Of a stretch of DNA of 64,000 nucleotides, positions 35,801-47,137 are shown piece by piece. Within the stretch, counting starts at the first letter, position 1. The number at the start of each line of letters is the position of its first letter. The notes beneath the pieces were generated by a model that saw only the letters and a program-made list of their open reading frames with translations, searched no databases and was not told the DNA's origin. This stretch comes from Bugula neritina (taxonomy: Eukaryota; Bryozoa; Gymnolaemata; Cheilostomatida; Bugulidae), in the NCBI GenBank assembly GCA_964035545.1, contig OZ037766.1, positions 32,493,773 through 32,557,772 on the forward strand, read 5' to 3'. The position numbers and the translations under genes are program-made.

Positions 35801-38800
35801 ACTGTATTCATACTACAACTAAAACTATAATATATGTATTGTTATAGTTATATAAATTTATAACATAATATTGTATTGTTAGGAATCTGGAAGATATGCA
35901 CTGATAGACTTGGGGGACTTCTATAAAGTTGAAGAACTTTGGCTGTGGGGTAGAGAAAGCACCTCCAGTTTCTACTGTAAGTCCTGCTAACACTCATGGT
36001 TTATGTATTTTTAAAAATATGAAAGATTTGAATTAAATTTGCAAAAAAAACCTAAACACTCTGTATCGCATGAAAAACTGATTTTACTTTCAGTATGTTA
36101 AACATTTTAAAACTAAACTAGTGATTTTATATCTAAAAGTTTAAATTACTTCAATTATGGGAATATAATTATTTTCTTAGTAAATCAGACGCAGAATATG
36201 AAGATAACAGTGGCCACGACAGAGTCAGCTATAGATGATGATGACTCACTGTGTGTCTACAGAGATGGTGCTCCTGCTGCCGGGGAGAATAGACCAGAAG
36301 TATTCACATGTACCAGCTCTATGATTGGACGATATGTCAAAGTCAGCATGGTTGATGTCCAATCAGGAGAGTTCTTTTGTTTGACAGAAGTAGAAGTGTT
36401 TGGATATGGAGCTGAAGGTAGCAGTTTAGTATAAGCAGAGTATAATATACTGCTTTGCTACTTACTCCTCACTGAACATTACATCAGCATAGCTGCTTGA
36501 ATAAGTTGACTGCACTCTTCCACATTTAGTTTTCAGAAGATGTATTAGCAAATTACACAAGTATTAGTTTTGTGGTTTACTTACTAAACATATATTGTGA
36601 AGAGTTTTTATTCAAATAAAAAAGTTTCATAATTTGCAATAACTATGTCCATATATGTTATCATTTGTCAATCACTATTATATTATGTTGAGCTCTTCTA
36701 ACTCTGCTATTGTATGTTTCAGAGATAAGTAGAGCTGCAGTGACGGGTAAGTGCTGCCAGTAACATGTGAAATGAATAGCCCTGTTTTTCTGCTGCCAGT
36801 AACATGTAAAATGAAAAGCCCTGTTTTCTTATATATTTCATAGTTTAACAGCTTTTCGTAAATTATAAGTAATAACTATGATATATTCTTTAATTGGTGA
36901 GCAATAAAATGGTATTCTAGCAGGATTTGTAAACTCAAATAAAACAAATAATTGGACTAACTGCAGGTAAAGAGTTTAACATTAACCAGCATGTATAGCT
37001 AAACTGTGAATTCAATCTGTGCGTGCAATGTATTGCGAGATATGCAGATATACCTCAGTTTGTGGAGGTATTTGGCTTTTTAAGCTACTAACAAACTTGC
37101 TCTGTTTGCTAACTACTTTTGTGCTGTAATTTAAAACTTTTGACTTTGCTCTAATATGTATAACACAGCTGAAACAAGCTTCAAACTAGATAGCTTGAGA
37201 GCAAAAATACTTTTTCTGTATAAATGACAGCAAAGTAAAATACGCAGTATTTAGCTGTCTATATATATATTATACTTTGGTGCGTTTCTAACATTGCATA
37301 TAATTAGCCTTTTACACTTCATATAAAACTGATGGTATGTGTAATATAATATACTGTGTCATTTTGTCTATGTAAAAGTGCCAATATTTATAACACACTG
37401 TAGATATATCTGGCTCAGAAGAACTCAGTAACTTTACAATTTCCAACTTGATTGATGGAGATTACACCAGCACCTTCTGCACTGCAGCTGTGAGTGTTTA
37501 CCAGGCTGCCAGTGTTTATTGATTCATAAAAAAGTGTCTAAGTTTTATCTTCAAAAAATTCATGTAAACAAGCTCATTGGCTACAAGTTTACTATAGCAA
37601 ACAACTATCTGGCTCTAGGAATTGCCAATCTGGTTATTTTGCTAATAAAATTTTAGTTTTGAGTTAGAAGTCACTCTGACTGAGTTGAACCTCAAATTTT
37701 ATTTTATATGAATAGCAACACATACACAAGTTGTTTTTATAGCAATTTTAGGCTTATATATTGTTGTTATAGTAAAATAAATAATTATATATAAATATTC
37801 AGAGTATAATTGATATATAATTGCATACATTGACATTCAATGAAACTAATTGGTGTAACAATTTTAATTCTGAACTGCCTCTTCTATTGATTCAAAAATT
37901 AAACTGCTTTTAAATATTCATTGCGTAAAGTTAGTTTACTCAAAGCACTATTCTGATTTTGCAAGAAAGTTACAACTTTAGTCCAGACTACTTTTTGAAG
38001 CTTTCTTTTCCTGTACATATATTGAAATTCATGAAGCATAAACTATATGTATATATGATGATATAAATATATAGCTTTAATTGTGGCTGATTACAGGAGT
38101 CAGGTAAATATGCGGTGATGGATCTGAAGAATGTGTATGAAATTGCAGAGCTGAGAATATGGGGAAGAAACTACAAATCCAGCATCCATTGTAAGTAAAA
38201 TTTTATAAATAGATAAGTTTCTTTCTAAAAGGTAACATTAATGTGTAATATAAGTTAAAGTCTTAACAAATAGCAAATTATGTGAAAGAAAATAATATTA
38301 AAAAAATATTAAAAAGTATTGCTTTAAACTAGTTATTAAAATTAATAAAAAAGAAATTATCAAACAAAAACCGAGTATATGTTATAATTTTTCTTGCATA
38401 AATCTTCTAAAAGAATTCTATTTTAACTTCTTATAAACCCTCTATATAAACCTTTTATAGACCTTCTATATTTATAAACCTTCTATAATAAACTTCTTTA
38501 AGCCTTTTATAAATTTTTTATATATCTTGTATCAGTTTACATAAAATGTTTTACACAGCTTTTTCAATCTATTATAAGCAAACTAAAAGGTCGTATTTGC
38601 TAACAGATGACATACTGTTTAGCAGTTTTTTGCTGCTTGCTTTTATTTCCCTTACTGCATTTTGCTGCAAGTTTCTTACAGTTTTATAACGCTTCAGGAT
38701 GTTAGAAAAAATTTTGAATCTCATTCTTACAAAGTTCAATAGATGAATTTATTTAAAAGTAATTTATTTTAATTTTATAGGTAAACAATACTTATATAGC

Positions 38801-39245
38801 GCTAATGTAAATACGATATTTAAACTTACTTTATTCAACAGTAAATCAGATGCAGAATATGAAGATAACGGTGGCCACGACAGAGTCAGCTATAGATGAT
38901 GATGACTCACTGTGTGTCTACAGAGATGGTGCTCCTGCTGCCGGGGAGAATAGACCAGAAGTATTCACATGTACCAGCTCTATGATTGGACGATATGTCA
39001 AAGTCAGCATGGTTGATGTCGACCCTGCCCAACTTCTTTGCTTAGCAGAAGTAGAAGCCTATGTCATGCATGTGGGCTGTATTGACAAGGACTCGTGTAA
39101 AGAGCCGTGTGAAAGAGCTCAGTCTAACAAACTTCACAACTACAAGTGTTTGTCCAGTTACAGGTGTGAATGCAAGTACAAGTTCCAAGTTTTTGGGAAA
39201 ATAACCAGGAAATATACCAAAACTTTGTCAAGAGAAAAGAGTTAA
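23824..39245 (+). CDS. Secreted lectin-like protein with five FTP/F5-8C-type modules and an EGF-like tail (start exon not found)
   Basis: Exons: 23824-23844 (possible signal-peptide part), then five four-exon cassettes at 24385-24408, 24964-25049, 28985-29078, 29576-29815; 30372-30395, 30709-30797, 31183-31276, 32055-32291; 32508-32531, 33089-33180, 33631-33724, 34032-34268; 34586-34609, 35243-35334, 35883-35976, 36181-36417; 36723-36746, 37404-37489, 38097-38190, 38842-39245. All join in frame (phases 1, 1, 0, 1 within each cassette). Each module runs NYAVxNLxDGDYSTxFC, then GRYALIDLGD, W.WGR, the CVYRDGAPAAGENRPEVFTC core, and GRYVKVSM...FFCLTEVEVFGY, which fits the fucolectin-tachylectin-pentraxin branch of discoidin-like domains. 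The canonical fucose motif HX24RXDX4R/K is not evident, so ligand is unknown. The end adds an EGF-like six-Cys segment (CIDKDSCKEPC...CLSSYRCEC). AATAAA at 39439-39444. Confidence 0.8.
24274..24360 (+). repeat. 27-bp minisatellite, three copies
   Basis: Near-perfect units beginning AATGAATATGGTGACGTGTT and ending CCTCATG, at 24274, 24301 and 24328, with a partial fourth. It lies within 25 bp of the first linker exon of the lectin gene. Each unit contains TGACGT, a half-CRE-like motif. The minus-strand open frame across it is an artefact. Confidence 0.9.
25050..25121 (+). repeat. ~22-bp minisatellite interrupted by a transposon-like element
   Basis: Three units of the form TAGACTAGAGGTCACTGAG. 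The same sequence resumes at 28807 on the other side of the TIR element, showing that the element inserted into this array. Confidence 0.8.
25300..25625 (+). repeat. 22-bp minisatellite inside the TIR element
   Basis: About 14 degenerate copies of ATGTTCAATGGTGAGCTTAT plus two bases, near the left terminal repeat. Divergence rises towards the right end. Confidence 0.85.
26045..26120 (+). mobile_element. tRNA-like SINE head inside the TIR element
   Basis: A-box-like TGTAATGTAGTGGTGAGTGC and a degenerate B box (CATGATTCAAAGTT) 30-40 bp later. A second A-box-like segment is at about 25937-25965. Boundaries and duplications not resolved. Confidence 0.4.
27208..27322 (-). other. Coding-like exon within the TIR element, unknown product
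   Basis: Minus strand: ATG at 27322 opens 38 codons (MENIESFHHMGKDC..., DDHFLSELGTEVVIAAK) and ends exactly at a consensus donor G|GTAAGC at 27208/27207. A different minus-strand frame is open from about 27520 to 27270 (KKLAYQASKAQNKGYYITAH...). I do not recognise either. They could be remains of a captured host gene or of an element-encoded protein. Confidence 0.3.
30372..32291 (+). other. Lectin module 2 (linker, a2, b2, c2)
   Basis: Linker GPAQLNTT; a2 EVTESSTKYSNYAAENLLDG...; b2 DSGRYAVIDLGDVYEVTELW and GRDETSSFY; c2 (237 nt) ends FFCLTEVEVFGYNYEG. The a2-b2 intron carries the 11-bp minisatellite. Confidence 0.85.
30852..31150 (+). repeat. 11-bp minisatellite, about 27 copies
   Basis: Unit GCTATAACATT with a regular variant GCTATAACAGC. 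It occupies most of the 385-bp intron between exons a2 and b2 of the lectin gene. The period is not a multiple of three and no frame matters here. Confidence 0.95.
32583..32642. repeat. 60-bp palindrome with one mismatch
   Basis: Arms read outward from TCTATAGA; a single C/A mismatch near 32593. It lies directly beside the 96-bp palindrome. Confidence 0.85.
32641..32736. repeat. Perfect 96-bp palindrome
   Basis: Two 48-bp arms without loop, centre at 32688/32689 within GTTATATATATATAAC; the left arm starts TTATTTACTGAAGAAATAGC. Located in the intron between linker 3 and exon a3 of the lectin gene. Confidence 0.95.
34586..36417 (+). other. Lectin module 4 (linker, a4, b4, c4)
   Basis: Linker GPAEIAIS; a4 DIPDSSTSYSSYAVTNLYDR...; b4 with GRESTSSFY; c4 ends FFCLTEVEVFGYGAEG. 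The a4-b4 intron (35.58-35.79 kb) is the source type of intron sequence found beside both lectin relics. Confidence 0.88.
36723..39245 (+). other. Lectin module 5 and EGF-like C-terminus
   Basis: Linker EISRAAVT; a5 DISGSEELSNFTISNLIDGD..., b5 ESGKYAVMDLKNVYEIAELR and GRNYKSSIH; these are the most diverged a and b exons. c5 keeps the near-invariant core but ends DPAQLLCLAEVEAYVMHVGC and continues into CIDKDSCKEPCERAQ, CLSSYRCECKYKF, with six cysteines spaced like an EGF domain. Stop at 39243-39245. Confidence 0.82.
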
Positions 39246-40699
39246 TTGGTGTACTTGAATCGTCAGGTCTAAGATTATAAACTATAAACAATGATGTGTT
39301 TGACAAGGACAAATTACTTTTAATTAGTTTACGTTGATGTCGTGATATATTCTTAAAATTTAAAAAGCTACTTTTTAACAAATTTTTCCCACTAAATCTG
39401 ACACTAATATGCGTTGAAACTCTCACATTTTTTGTTTTAATAAATTGTAAAGCATTCTATAAATTATAATTTAGCTTGTGCTTTTAAAAAATCATTTTTT
39501 TTGTAGCTCCATGAAACATATTCTAATAAATTGTATTACACACAAACATAAATTGCCATCAATTATAATTATACAAACCTTAATATACTAAGAATAAATA
39601 AAATTTCTTCCTGCGTCACCATCTGCAAGTTAGTTAAACCCAAGCACCTTTTTATTATTAGCTGCACATTGTAGATAAAATAAAAGTTCAATTTACAGTT
39701 TTACGTAGAAAGGCTTATATAGCAATAATTAAAATATTCAAATTTATCATCTCAACTATTAGATAGTGAGGATGACTTTATATCTAGTCAATTATGGTTT
39801 TTACATATATGGGCTCTACACAATGTGTGACATTGATATGAACTTCAACCGAATTCTCCATTAAATGTATGCTGTTTTAAGTTTATTGTTTAGTTTCTTA
39901 AAACAGCACCATTCCTGAGCTGCAGTAGCAGTGTGTAATGCAATAATATGTGATAAGAAGGAGATTGACTTGTAGTGAACTGCATTGTATGTTTACTACT
40001 AGCTAACAGTTCATATAAGCAGATATAGAAATATGTGTATAAATATAAAAATATAACACAAAAATAGTGATACTGATTATAGTAGGAGACGAGATCTACT
40101 AGTTATTGTTGATCAGTTGATCAGCAGTGCAATCTTTTAGCTATTAGTTAAAGTAGTTTTCTGTTTGTTTGAGTTGGAGTTGTGTTCTACTGCTACATGG
40201 CTTCAGCTGATCCATCTATAGTGCTGGTTTTTCCAGTCATTGTTTAAGCTAACTATAAAAGTAATTATTTAAAGTAGTTATCTACACTGTAAGATAAGAA
40301 ACTATAAGGGATTTTAATTTGCTTCCAATTTTATAATTTTCTAAACCAATGCAGAAATTAGGAGAAAACCTCTCCTCAAAGTTTAGATGTATAGAATATG
40401 ATGAAAAGATGAAAACATGTTTGATGCCTGTTTGAACAATTTTATTATCATTATTAACTGTATAAAATGTATTATGTAACATTATGCTGACAAAAGTCAG
40501 CCAGTATAATTAGTCATAATCAACATTGCCTACTTTTAAATACAAAAATATGTGTTGATGAAAACAGACTATATATTATTAGTGAATATAAAGTATAAAG
40601 CTAGTCATGGTTTATCATGTAACAAGAAAATATAATTTTAGTTTAAAGTGTCACTCACAGAACGTAGCAGAAAGTGAAAGCTACAACGTAGCAGCAGAC
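39246..40699. other. Convergent 3' spacer between lectin gene and gene C
   Basis: Holds the 3' ends of both genes and no exon. AATAAA at 39439-39444 suits the lectin transcript. The same spacer is recognisable at 47.2-48.5 kb and, inverted, at 8.7-11.0 kb. Confidence 0.65.
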
Positions 40700-43600
40700 T
40701 TAGACTAGCTCAGTGTCTAGCTTTCTTTGCACAGATTTAATTTGGTGCTCAGTTTCACAAATTTTTGGATGATCTAATACATCGCAAGCAAACACAAAAC
40801 TTTCTTTTGCCTTTAGAAAGTGAATGAAAGCTTTCTCATGCTGCTGAAGTGAGACATACATGCTGCCCATAGATTGCAAAATTTCTCCTCTTTCTAGTGC
40901 TGCTGGTTTTGGTGAGATTCTGTCAAACTGAGCCAGCAGAGAGAGCGATTCGCTATAGGTCTGTTCAGCAAGACTCACATTTCCTTGCTTCCAATGACTT
41001 AATGCTAGTTTGGCCAAAGCATTGGAAATATATCCATCTAAGTATTCTTTATTTTCTGACGCTGCAATTTTAAACATCTCTATTGCTTTATTCAGGTAAA
41101 ATTTTGCCAAATCATTCTTTCCAGTATGAACTAAATGCAAGCCATACTGCAGAATCGCAACTGCTGATTGTGCATGTGGAACTTGGTAGCGGGATAAACA
41201 GAGGAAAACTCTGACTAAGATGTTACGATATGTTGGAGAGTTTCTTGTGACAAAGTAGTGTAAGACAGCAGCTTTGAACTTACTCTTTTGTGCATACAAT
41301 TGAGCAGTCATAGTTAGGCATCGCTTAATGTACTCCTCGGTATCTTCATGTCGTCCTAGCATTGTACATGCGCTGCCTAATGCATACATTATGTGAGCAA
41401 TGTCTCGGTGACACGCCTCACTTCCGTACCTCTCATAGAACATCTCCTTACTTCTCTCAAAATACAAGAAAGCAAACTGATAGTACTTGGTGTAGAAATA
41501 GTTGAGTCCGATGGTCCACAAGACATGAGCAAGAATAATGGAAGGGTTGTTGAGATACTTGAGTCTGCCTTCTGGATTCTCTTTCAGGAGATCTACCAAT
41601 GGTTCTACGTCTTCATCTGAGTATATTATCTCTCCGTAATAATTGTATTCAATCTCTCTTGATGCCAGAAGATGACAAATTTCTAGGGCTTTGAAAAGGT
41701 GATCCCGAGCTTCAACATACTGATACAGCATGTTGTAAACTCGTCCAACGCAAAATTCTGTTTTTGCTAGCAACTCATGATTGCTTTTCAAATGCCTTTT
41801 ACGGATTTCTAGCGAAGATTTGTATTCCTCCACTGCTTTTGTGTAATTGATCAAACCATAATAACAATCTGCAGCTTCAGCCTTTGAATCAGCCATAATA
41901 AGCTGTTGCTCCTTGAAGTTTTCTGAGCCATGGCCATCCTCAATCATTCTTTGTATTGCAAAATGATATTCCAGAGCTTCTTTGTATTTCCTTTCTTCAC
42001 ACATAGAATAGGTTAGTGCTTTTACAGAATTCCAAACTTCAGAAAAGCCTCCTTGGACTGTTTTTTGAATTTCGTGAATAACTCCTTCAGGGTTTGTGAG
42101 CAGACTCTTATTTTCGATATGCTTTTCAAAATAATCATTGCCTTTAGACCAGCGATTGCAGCAGTGAAAAACTTGGAATTTTATCAACCAGTTTGGATTT
42201 TCAATTTCTTTTTTAACCATTTGCTCAATATCATCAACTGTGCAGCTGCCAACATGCTTCTTTAATGGAACTGAATAGTCACAATGAAGGTTGAACAATG
42301 TCTGAGACAAAAACCATCTTTGTCCTGAACTCACTTCTCCTTTGATTGCTGGTTGAGTAATTTGAGAAGGGAAATAGTTTTTAGGTAAGACTGATAACTT
42401 GTTGTCAGCTGAGTTGTAGAGCAAGTAAGTTGAAAGACGCAAATAGCATGCACATGAAAGTAGAAACTGCAGAGATTTGTGCACAGAGTTGGAAATGAGT
42501 TGCTGTTGAAAAAAAATATTCAATGTTGTCCACGAGTCCAAAGATGAGGAGCCAAATATAATAGAGAGGTTGTACAGAAGAATGGAGGGGTATCGGTATA
42601 ATTCCTTTTTGGTGTTGATAGAAAAGCCATTGTTTATCAACTCCTCGGTAGGCTGGAAACCAAACTTTTTTGCATCAGAAATAAACATGTTTCTGTTGGC
42701 TCTATGCCTGTTGACATTTTTAGGTTGCAACTTGTTCTTTCTTTCAACAAACTGTTTAAACAGCTCCTTGGAATCTTTTCCATGACTGTATACCAGTTTG
42801 GTATACTGCAGTTTTGCCGTGAGGTCTCCCTTAATTGAATATTCTTCTTTTGGATCATTCAAGACTTGTTCATAGCTTTCTAGAAGCTGTGAAGGAGTAG
42901 CGATAAAATGGTTTTTCTGCACATCAGTACCATTTCCTGTGGGTATACTTCCAGCGTCTTTCTTCAATCCATCAATTTTAAAACCACTCATTTGGGCATC
43001 TTCAAACCATCTTTTTAGCTCCAACACTGATAAATACCCCAGTGAGGTTTCTGCCAGGTTGCCTATTATAAAATAGCTTGACAAAGCCAATTTCTCAAAG
43101 TAGGTGATGTTATCTGGTGTTGCTGTTTCAATTAAGAAAAGGTACTCAATATCTGAGTACGGAGTAGCTTCACCTTTAGCTAAGGAACCGAGCGCCACCA
43201 CACAGAAACTACAGGGAGGCTGAGAAATCAGGCTTTCAACACTGTATTCAAAGACGGTTTTTGCAAATCCAACCATTTGCTCTGTGCATGCCAGTGAAAT
43301 CTTTTCAATATCAGTGACAAATGTGTCAATGAATTCAAAGTTTGTTATCGTTTGTTTGTCAAGTTTAATTACAAGCTTGTCTACCTGAGCAACTTGACAT
43401 TTTACCTTCTCCCTAATGCATGAAAGAGTGTTTGCTAACTTGCATGTCACGTCTTTTTGTACGTCATAGCTCCAGCTTCTATCCTCTTTCCAATATAAAC
43501 TTTGAGCCTCGAAAGCCTGCTGTTTCCAGAATTCCACATTTTTTTTGCTCACTCTCACAGAAACGGAGTTATAAAGAGCATGTGCCTGAAACATACAGCA

Positions 43601-44221
43601 GGCACTATTTTTATTATGATGCAATTCTCAATATGGTTTTCTTGTATCTATATATTATTTTACTGAATTAAAAGCTACAGCTAAGTTGTTAAATTAAATT
43701 ATTTTGTAAACTATCATATGTGAAAAGCTTCATAATAAGAGATATGTCCACCGCAGAAAATTCAATAAGAACTGTGTGCATATACAGCAATAACAACTGT
43801 GCCCTAAGAGAAATGAGAAGAGTTGGTAATATTTGAATGTAACCCTAAACAAAGCTTCTTTACCTTGAGGATATCTGTCCAATCGCCAATTGCATTGTAT
43901 TTCTCCAGGTAGCCATTGGCTAATTTCTCTAGGTAAAGTTTAGACACTTCCAGGTTGTATTTCCCACCATGTGCACCACAGTAAGCTTCTTTAAATGCTC
44001 TCAGCTCTTCTGGGAGCATCTACACACGTATTGTTATTTTACTATTATATTATACACGTACTATGTTATATTGTTGCATGCATATGCAATAATATTGCAT
44101 GTATTGTATGTGGTAGTATAACACGCTATATATATACTGTATATAGATACTATAATGTGGTACTCTAATACATACGGCCTTTCAAATCTACCAACTTACT
44201 CACCACAAACTCATCATCCAT
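40700..44221 (-). CDS. Gene C: GlnD/DUF294-type nucleotidyltransferase plus TPR protein, three exons
   Basis: Minus-strand exons 44204-44221 (MDDEFV), 43864-44019 and 40700-43585, all phase 0, ~1,019 aa. The open frame continues upstream of 43585 into the intron, but the CTGTATGTTTCAG-type acceptor before GCACATGC, shared with all copies, sets the exon start. NTase signature GSLAKGEATPYSDIEY and FKIDGLK intact; TPR-like region to the end DTELV. Exon 2 encodes LPEELRAFKEAYCGAHGG..., the same 52-residue N-terminal segment as the other copies. It lies tail-to-tail with the lectin gene. Closest to D over the coding region; its upstream region and first part of exon 3 are closest to B. Role as for gene B; no substrate evidence. 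Confidence 0.88.
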
Positions 44222-44273
44222 TTTACTTTCTGTTATTTCACAAGTTGTTGTATATAGGAGTTACCATCATTGT
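44204..44273 (-). other. Gene C exon with 5' leader
   Basis: An acceptor-like CATGTTATAG on the minus strand precedes 44273, giving 52 nt of leader before ATG. The equivalent acceptor is at 14246 in gene B. It could receive a non-coding exon from the R block donor at 45342. Confidence 0.4.
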
Positions 44274-46276
44274 CTATAACATGGAAAGAGTATGTATACA
44301 TGTAAGGGTATGCATTGTTCAATTATATGTAATCCACAGAAGTTCTTGTAAAAGTCCTGAATAATTAGTAATTAGTATAACCTCAAACAAATACACAAAC
44401 TATAGTAATTAGTCTTCCAAAAAAACTTGTCATTTCATTTACTGATACATTTTTACCATCATCTTTTCAGACATAAAAAGAATATCAGAGACTAAAACAT
44501 CACACTTGTCAACTAACTGACTGTTAGTTTGTCTATGAAAAATTCTATTGACAAACCATCTTATCTAGTTGAATATTTAGCATCCAAAGTTTAAACAAGC
44601 TCTCCTTCTATATATATAAATATTTTGTCTGAATTTATTCTGATAACAGTATATTAAAGCATGCACAGTACCAATGCTAACTATTGCTGACTTTCATTGC
44701 ACTCTACAGTTATAGATGCTATTATAAATACAGCCTAGCCCTTGATCAAACTGGCTTTAAAAGTTTCAACTTTTTAGCTTTCAAGCCAGCTCAGCAGTTA
44801 AGCTTTATCACTGAGTTGGCTTAAACGTTGAATGAAGTTGTTAATTCGCAATAATTTGATAAGCTTTTATTGTCAATTTTGACTGTAGCCTATATATGCC
44901 ATCTTATAAGCCTTTTAAAAACATCTTCTATATAAGATTTTAGAAAATTTTGTTGGTTAATACATTTTAGTAGGGTTTATGGCCAGTTCCTATATACTTT
45001 TATCACTGTGTAGTGTTTAATGAATAGTAATTTCAAAATAGGAAATATTAAAATTTACTCTTTTATTTAAAGTGCTATATACTTAGCAGCTTTCATCAAG
45101 TGTATATATTCTTTCAAATAAACATCGTATAAATTGACCAAATGATAACGGTCAATTTAATTCATTGCTGATTTGAAAAAACACAACTTTTTTACAATTG
45201 ATTAGTGCATAAAGTCCACTGCAGTACCGGTGCTTAACTAAAAATATGTTATACATACATGTTCAGAATTACAATATTTGCTGTCAATTGCATAGTTGAA
45301 GTCAAAATATTGTTTTGAGAAAACTAGAATTTAAAACTCACCAATGCTGCAGAGAAGAAGCTGTATAAGTTTCATCAATCTACTAGATAATTCTACACTT
45401 TGAGTCAACATAGCATAGTTTGGTTCTTCACAACTACATATAAGCAAGCTTGTAGTCTGACCAGAGATCAATTACAAAGTAAATCTGAGCTTGTTTTGAG
45501 GTAACTGTTTGTGATGGAGTTTTATTAGCCAATAAGAAAGTCAGAAGAAAGAATGCCAGGAGATAAGGCCTGGTCCTATAAAATGTAATATCAACAGATG
45601 AGTTTAAGTTATGTAAACATGTCAGAGTTCTGTGAAAATGTTTATAATAAAAAGGTAGAAGACAAATTCCTGCTGCCATTAGGTTTTACAATACAATTAA
45701 TACAGAGCTCAGAGGCCATTCTTCATTGGCTGATTGATTGAGAGAGCAAATATGATTGGTTAAGAGATTACAGGTGAATATGTAGGTGACTATAGTGTGT
45801 CAAGTGCCTGGAATAGTATATCGCAGCTGTCACAAATAGAGTGATCCTTGCTGTCTTCAAAGTATAGTCGATTGTGATCAGTGCCAAATGTTTAATCAAA
45901 ACATTACATTAATAATATATAGCAGACAGTGAGTCACCATTATACTAGAGTAGCTTGTCTTACTGCAACACTTAGACAGCAGAAACCAGTGTTTATGTTA
46001 TATAGTTTGTTGTCAAACAATGAATACAGCTGGTATGTAATATGCTGAGGTTCTTCTGCTACCAGACACACTAAAGAGCTCAATGTTTACACACTAGAGA
46101 GCTCAATGTTTACACACTAGAGAGCTCAATGTTTACACACTAGAGAGCTCAATGTTTACACACTAAAGAGCTCAATGTTTACAGGCTAAAGAGCTCAATG
46201 TTTACACACTAGAGAGCTCAATGTTTACACACTAAAGAGCTCAATGTTTACACACTAAAAGATGTACTGTATTTGA
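44274..46276 (-). promoter_or_regulatory. Upstream region of gene C with R block copy 3
   Basis: Reverse complement of the B upstream region (12340-14297). The R block spans about 46276-45342: eight 23-bp repeats at 46070-46260 (three in B), two CCAAT boxes (45725-45729 and 45755-45759 as ATTGG on +), a less TATA-like TGTATTAAT, and the donor CATTG|GTGAGT at 45342. Confidence 0.5.
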
Positions 46277-47003
46277 TTAGCAGAAAGACATAATGCAGGA
46301 TGTACAGATACATTGTGTGACATGCGTCAAGAAAAAACTGATGGACACTATAAATAGTTCTAAACTTAGCACTTTAACTGCATTTAACTATGAATTTATT
46401 TCCCACAGTAAGAGCTGATAACTCCTTATTTAGTTCATCCAGTGATAATTGCTGAGAGCATTATATTTTAGAGTTAGTGGTATATGTTCTAATAATATGT
46501 GTAATGACTATAATTCATTTAGTAGTCGGTCAGTCAATCAGAAGCATTGCGTTCAACTTATAGTATGTAGAGTTTATGCTTTTATATAGCAGGGGTAGAC
46601 ACTTATGGCCTTTGCCCACTTTTCAGTGGCCATTTTCATGCTTATAAGATGAGTAAAAAAACTGTTATATATGCATATGCATTCTGATTAGCACAGCTAG
46701 CATAGGTTTGCTCAGCAACGCTCTAAGAAGTACATTTGTAATAGCAAAATAATTTTGGTTTCTATATTAATTATGGTAACTTATCTTTGCTGATAATAAT
46801 AATCCCATGATAATTCTTGTGTAGTAAAAGCATCTGGTAGGCCATATATACACATTTTGCTAATGCTACCAATTTTCTCAACTAAAACTGTTAAAATCCA
46901 AATATTTCTTTCATACAACTCCATGGAGCTACATATTGTATTCATGCAAGTATGACATAATATTATATTGTATTGTATTGTATTGTATTGTAGTGCTTCC
47001 TAG
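46277..47003. other. Duplicated spacer with lectin intron remnant
   Basis: Reverse-complement counterpart of 11450-12340. 46720-46920 matches the lectin a4-b4 intron (35.58-35.79 kb). A short TATTG pentanucleotide run precedes the exon relic. No gene. Confidence 0.65.
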
Positions 47004-47137
47004 GAAATTAGATGCGGAATATAGAGATAACGGTGGCCACGTTGGAGTCAGCTTTAGATGATAATGACTGCAAGTTCCAAATTTTTTGGAAAATAACCAG
47101 GAAATATACCAAAATTCTGTCAAGAAAAAAGAGTTAG
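47004..47137 (+). pseudogene. Relic of the terminal lectin exon with internal deletion
   Basis: After a CTAG acceptor the sequence matches the start of exon c5 (ATGCGGAATATAGAGATAACGG) as far as the Asp-rich run, then jumps directly to the last ~22 codons (CKFQIFWKITRKY..., stop at 47135-47137). About 270 bp encoding the domain core and most Cys-rich residues are gone, and an in-frame TAG follows the acceptor by two codons. No exons a or b. Positioned tail-to-tail with gene D, as the intact lectin gene is with gene C. Confidence 0.85.

Noticed and set aside
43586-43624. An upstream ATG extending gene C exon 3 by 13 codons
   Set aside because: These codons lie in intron 2. The acceptor before GCACATGC and exons 1 and 2 are conserved in all five copies.
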